From assembly GCA_032191485.1 (NCBI GenBank), contig JAVDOI010000010.1, positions 7,433,318 through 7,497,317 of the forward strand: a DNA stretch of 64,000 nt, in the 5' to 3' direction. Below the pieces are notes generated by a model. The model was not told the DNA's origin, searched no databases, and saw only the letters and a program-made list of their open reading frames with translations. How positions within the stretch are numbered: position 1 is the first letter of the stretch; every line of letters begins with the position of its first letter. The stretch comes from Leptoclinus maculatus (Eukaryota > Chordata > Actinopteri > Perciformes > Stichaeidae). Below, in pieces: positions 62,101 to 64,000 of this stretch. The position numbers and the translations under genes are program-made.

Positions 62101-64000
62101 ATCAGTCTTACTACATTCCTATGCACATTATTTCAGCATGTGGAGAAGGCCTGCTTTGAGATCAGATAATTATCTATTTTGCATTCAAGAAAAAGTATTT
62201 TTAGCACTTCATATCTCAGCTTATTGCCCACTTACTGCACACTGGGCCTTCAGTCCAGTTTCCAGTGATGCAATAGACAGATTTATTGGTGTCTCCTCCC
62301 TCAGTGTATTCATATCTCATACAAATGAAAACCTACCTCGCCCCTCAGGCTGTGTCCCACTACCAGCAGATGTGTCATGTCCTCCAGAACCACCATGTCC
62401 AGTACTCGGTCCACTGCCTAAAATACAGTAGTACATACAGTGGGTACGGAAAGTATTCAGACCCCTTTACATTTTTCACTCTTTGTTTCATTGCAGCCAT
62501 TTGCTAAAATCAAAAAAGTTAATTTTATTTCTCATTAATGTACACGCAGCACCCCATCTTGACAGAAAAAAACAGAAATGTAGAAATTCTTGCAAATTTA
62601 TTAAAAAAGAAAAACTGAAATATCACATGCCAGGTGATGTAGTGTGCCCCCCATCTGTTCCCCCCACTGCAGAACCAACAGGTCCAGTACCAGGTCTGGT
62701 TGCTCTGCCTGGGAGGAAAAACAATCACATATACATGCAATACATTCACTTTCATGGATCACAAACTGATGTAGTTTAAAGGTCCAATAAGTAAGATCCG
62801 GCCAGAATTTTAGTTGACAAAAATTCAGAAAATGAGCTGCTGGCTTCCTGTCCGACAAAGAATTGACTTTAAAATCTTGCTGTTGGTTTATAAAGCACTG
62901 AATGGTCTCGGGCCAAAATACATTTCTGATCTGCTGCTACCTTATGATAACAGTTTAATAATGATAATGATTCAATTTAATAAACTATATATTCACCATT
63001 AATTAATTCTGTTTATTACAAAGTGTTACCCCACTTACTGCACACTGGGCCTTCAGTCCAGTTTCCAGTGATGCAATAGACAGATTTCTTGGTGTCTCCT
63101 CCCTCAGTGTATTCATCTTCACATTCATAATGCACTTCTCTATCTGCAGCAAAGACGTCCTGGTATCCCTGAAGAATGATGACGGCATGGGGGACTTGAG
63201 GGGGCTCTCCACAGGCATGGATATTTTCTGAAAAAAAAAGAAGAGGCAAAGGATGAGTGATTACTTGGATTGGTGGAGCTGGTGAGAATTCAAACGTAAT
63301 AATTAATTGTATTGGTTTTACAGCTTGTTGGTGTAAAATATCTGACAGACTTACTCTCACAGACCGGCACAGAGGACCATTTTCCATTGATACATGTGGT
63401 TGTGGCATTACGGTCTTTGTGGTCATATCCTTCATTACATGTTATCCTAATTTTGTGCCCATCATGATACCAACCACTTTGGTTTTCTTTATATTTTGCG
63501 TTGGGTATATCTGGTGCAATGCAGGCTTTTTCATCTGAGGGATAAAAGAAACAAACATGTTACCACGGTGGCTGTCTTTAACATCTTTTACTTTTGATTT
63601 ATTACAGCAACAAATATCTTAAAAAAACTTTGTTAAAAAGAATGCTCCACTGCCTTTAATCTGAATGAAAAATCTGAATTTTCAAAAATGTTTAATTCTT
63701 GGATATAGATATTGAACACTATTATTCGGAAATGTAAAACATAGTTTATACTCTACAGTGTCTTAAAGCTACAGATAGAGGACTTCATTCTTTTGAAGTA
63801 TTTATACATAAAGTTGCCAAGGATAATATAATATATAATATTAAAGCTGACATACAGTTTATGCTGAAAAACAAGAACAAAGGCTTTCTGCATCTCAACA
63901 CTTACCTATACATTGTGGTTCTGGAGACCATGCGCCATTTTGACATGTGCTTGTCGCCCACCAGCCCTCCACTGCTGGTTTACGTCCGTTATCGCAGGCA
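59172..64000 (-). CDS. Complement factor H-like gene 5, partial (head beta, tail B, long linker)
   Basis: Runs off the right edge. Visible exons: SCR1 (3' part) 64000-63906, SCR2 63534-63355, SCR3 63227-63039, linkers 62708-62631, 62417-62337, 61492-61394, 61284-61225, 61115-61056 and 60902-60846, SCR4 60354-60181, SCR5 60079-59912, small exon 59327-59305, terminal exon 59186-59172. All linkers are phase 1 and together give about 145 residues rich in Gly, Ser and Thr, with DSGTQPEG or SGTQPEG repeated at the ends of four. SCR4 has a 12-bp in-frame duplication (HVYPHV). SCR2 has diverged from the other copies between its second and third cysteines. The signal exon should lie beyond 64000. The protein would end in a GRCV tail. 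Confidence 0.78.
62236..62312 (-). pseudogene. 3' half of an extra SCR3 exon in gene 5
   Basis: Keeps the SCR3 end (KSVYCITGNWTEGPVC) and its donor, but the 5' half is replaced at about 62312 by intron sequence next to linker L2 (catatctcatacaaatgaaa). It has no acceptor, so it should be skipped. Reciprocal in structure to the scar at 35010-35078. Confidence 0.85.
62776..62945. mobile_element. MITE fragment fused to a LINE 3' fragment (gene 5 copy)
   Basis: Same composite as 50280-50455, with only a few substitutions. Confidence 0.7.

Overview
This window is nuclear genomic DNA from a bony (teleost, probably percomorph) fish. The genes are split by short introns with GT-AG borders, the non-coding DNA is AT-rich and full of fish-type repeats (hAT elements, LINE 3' ends, MITE-like repeats), and the gene content is vertebrate: fetuin-A, a SUMO protease, Crumbs, a BTB zinc-finger protein and complement-factor-H-like sushi proteins. 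I built exon models by hand. The phases of every complete multi-exon model sum to whole codons, which is the main support for the boundaries given. No transcript data were available.

Layout. 1-2.7 kb: 3' part of a proline-rich secreted-type protein with a 96-bp coding repeat (+). 3.5-4.8 kb: dead LINE fragment. 5.2-7.8 kb: ahsg, fetuin-A (-), seven exons. 10.0-13.2 kb: senp5-like SUMO protease (+), nine coding exons. 15.6-24.2 kb: a short Crumbs gene, crb1 (-), eight exons, with a decayed tandem copy of its last exon at 14.2-14.4 kb and a hAT element with perfect 8-bp target duplications in one intron. 26.6-32.3 kb: zbtb41 (+), ten coding exons. 33.5-64 kb: a tandem cluster of complement factor H-like genes, all on the minus strand: three complete genes, a fourth running off the right edge, one wrecked remnant, two orphan signal-peptide/SCR1 exon pairs, and a second hAT element inside an intron.

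The neighbourhood crb1 - zbtb41 - CFH-like matches the human 1q31 block (CRB1, ZBTB41, CFH/CFHR/F13B), which supports the names of all three.

The most interesting part is the factor H-like cluster. All members share one plan: signal peptide, SCR1-3, a linker made of one to six small phase-1 exons, SCR4-5, and a tiny Cys-Cys tail. There are two classes of SCR1 and two classes of SCR4-5, and the four genes show all four combinations. Leftover 3' halves of SCR3 mark recombination joints in two of them. The second notable feature is that crb1 has neither the long N-terminal EGF array nor the usual ERLI tail of canonical Crumbs, and there is little room for either, so the locus looks dedicated to a short Crumbs form with a different membrane anchor.
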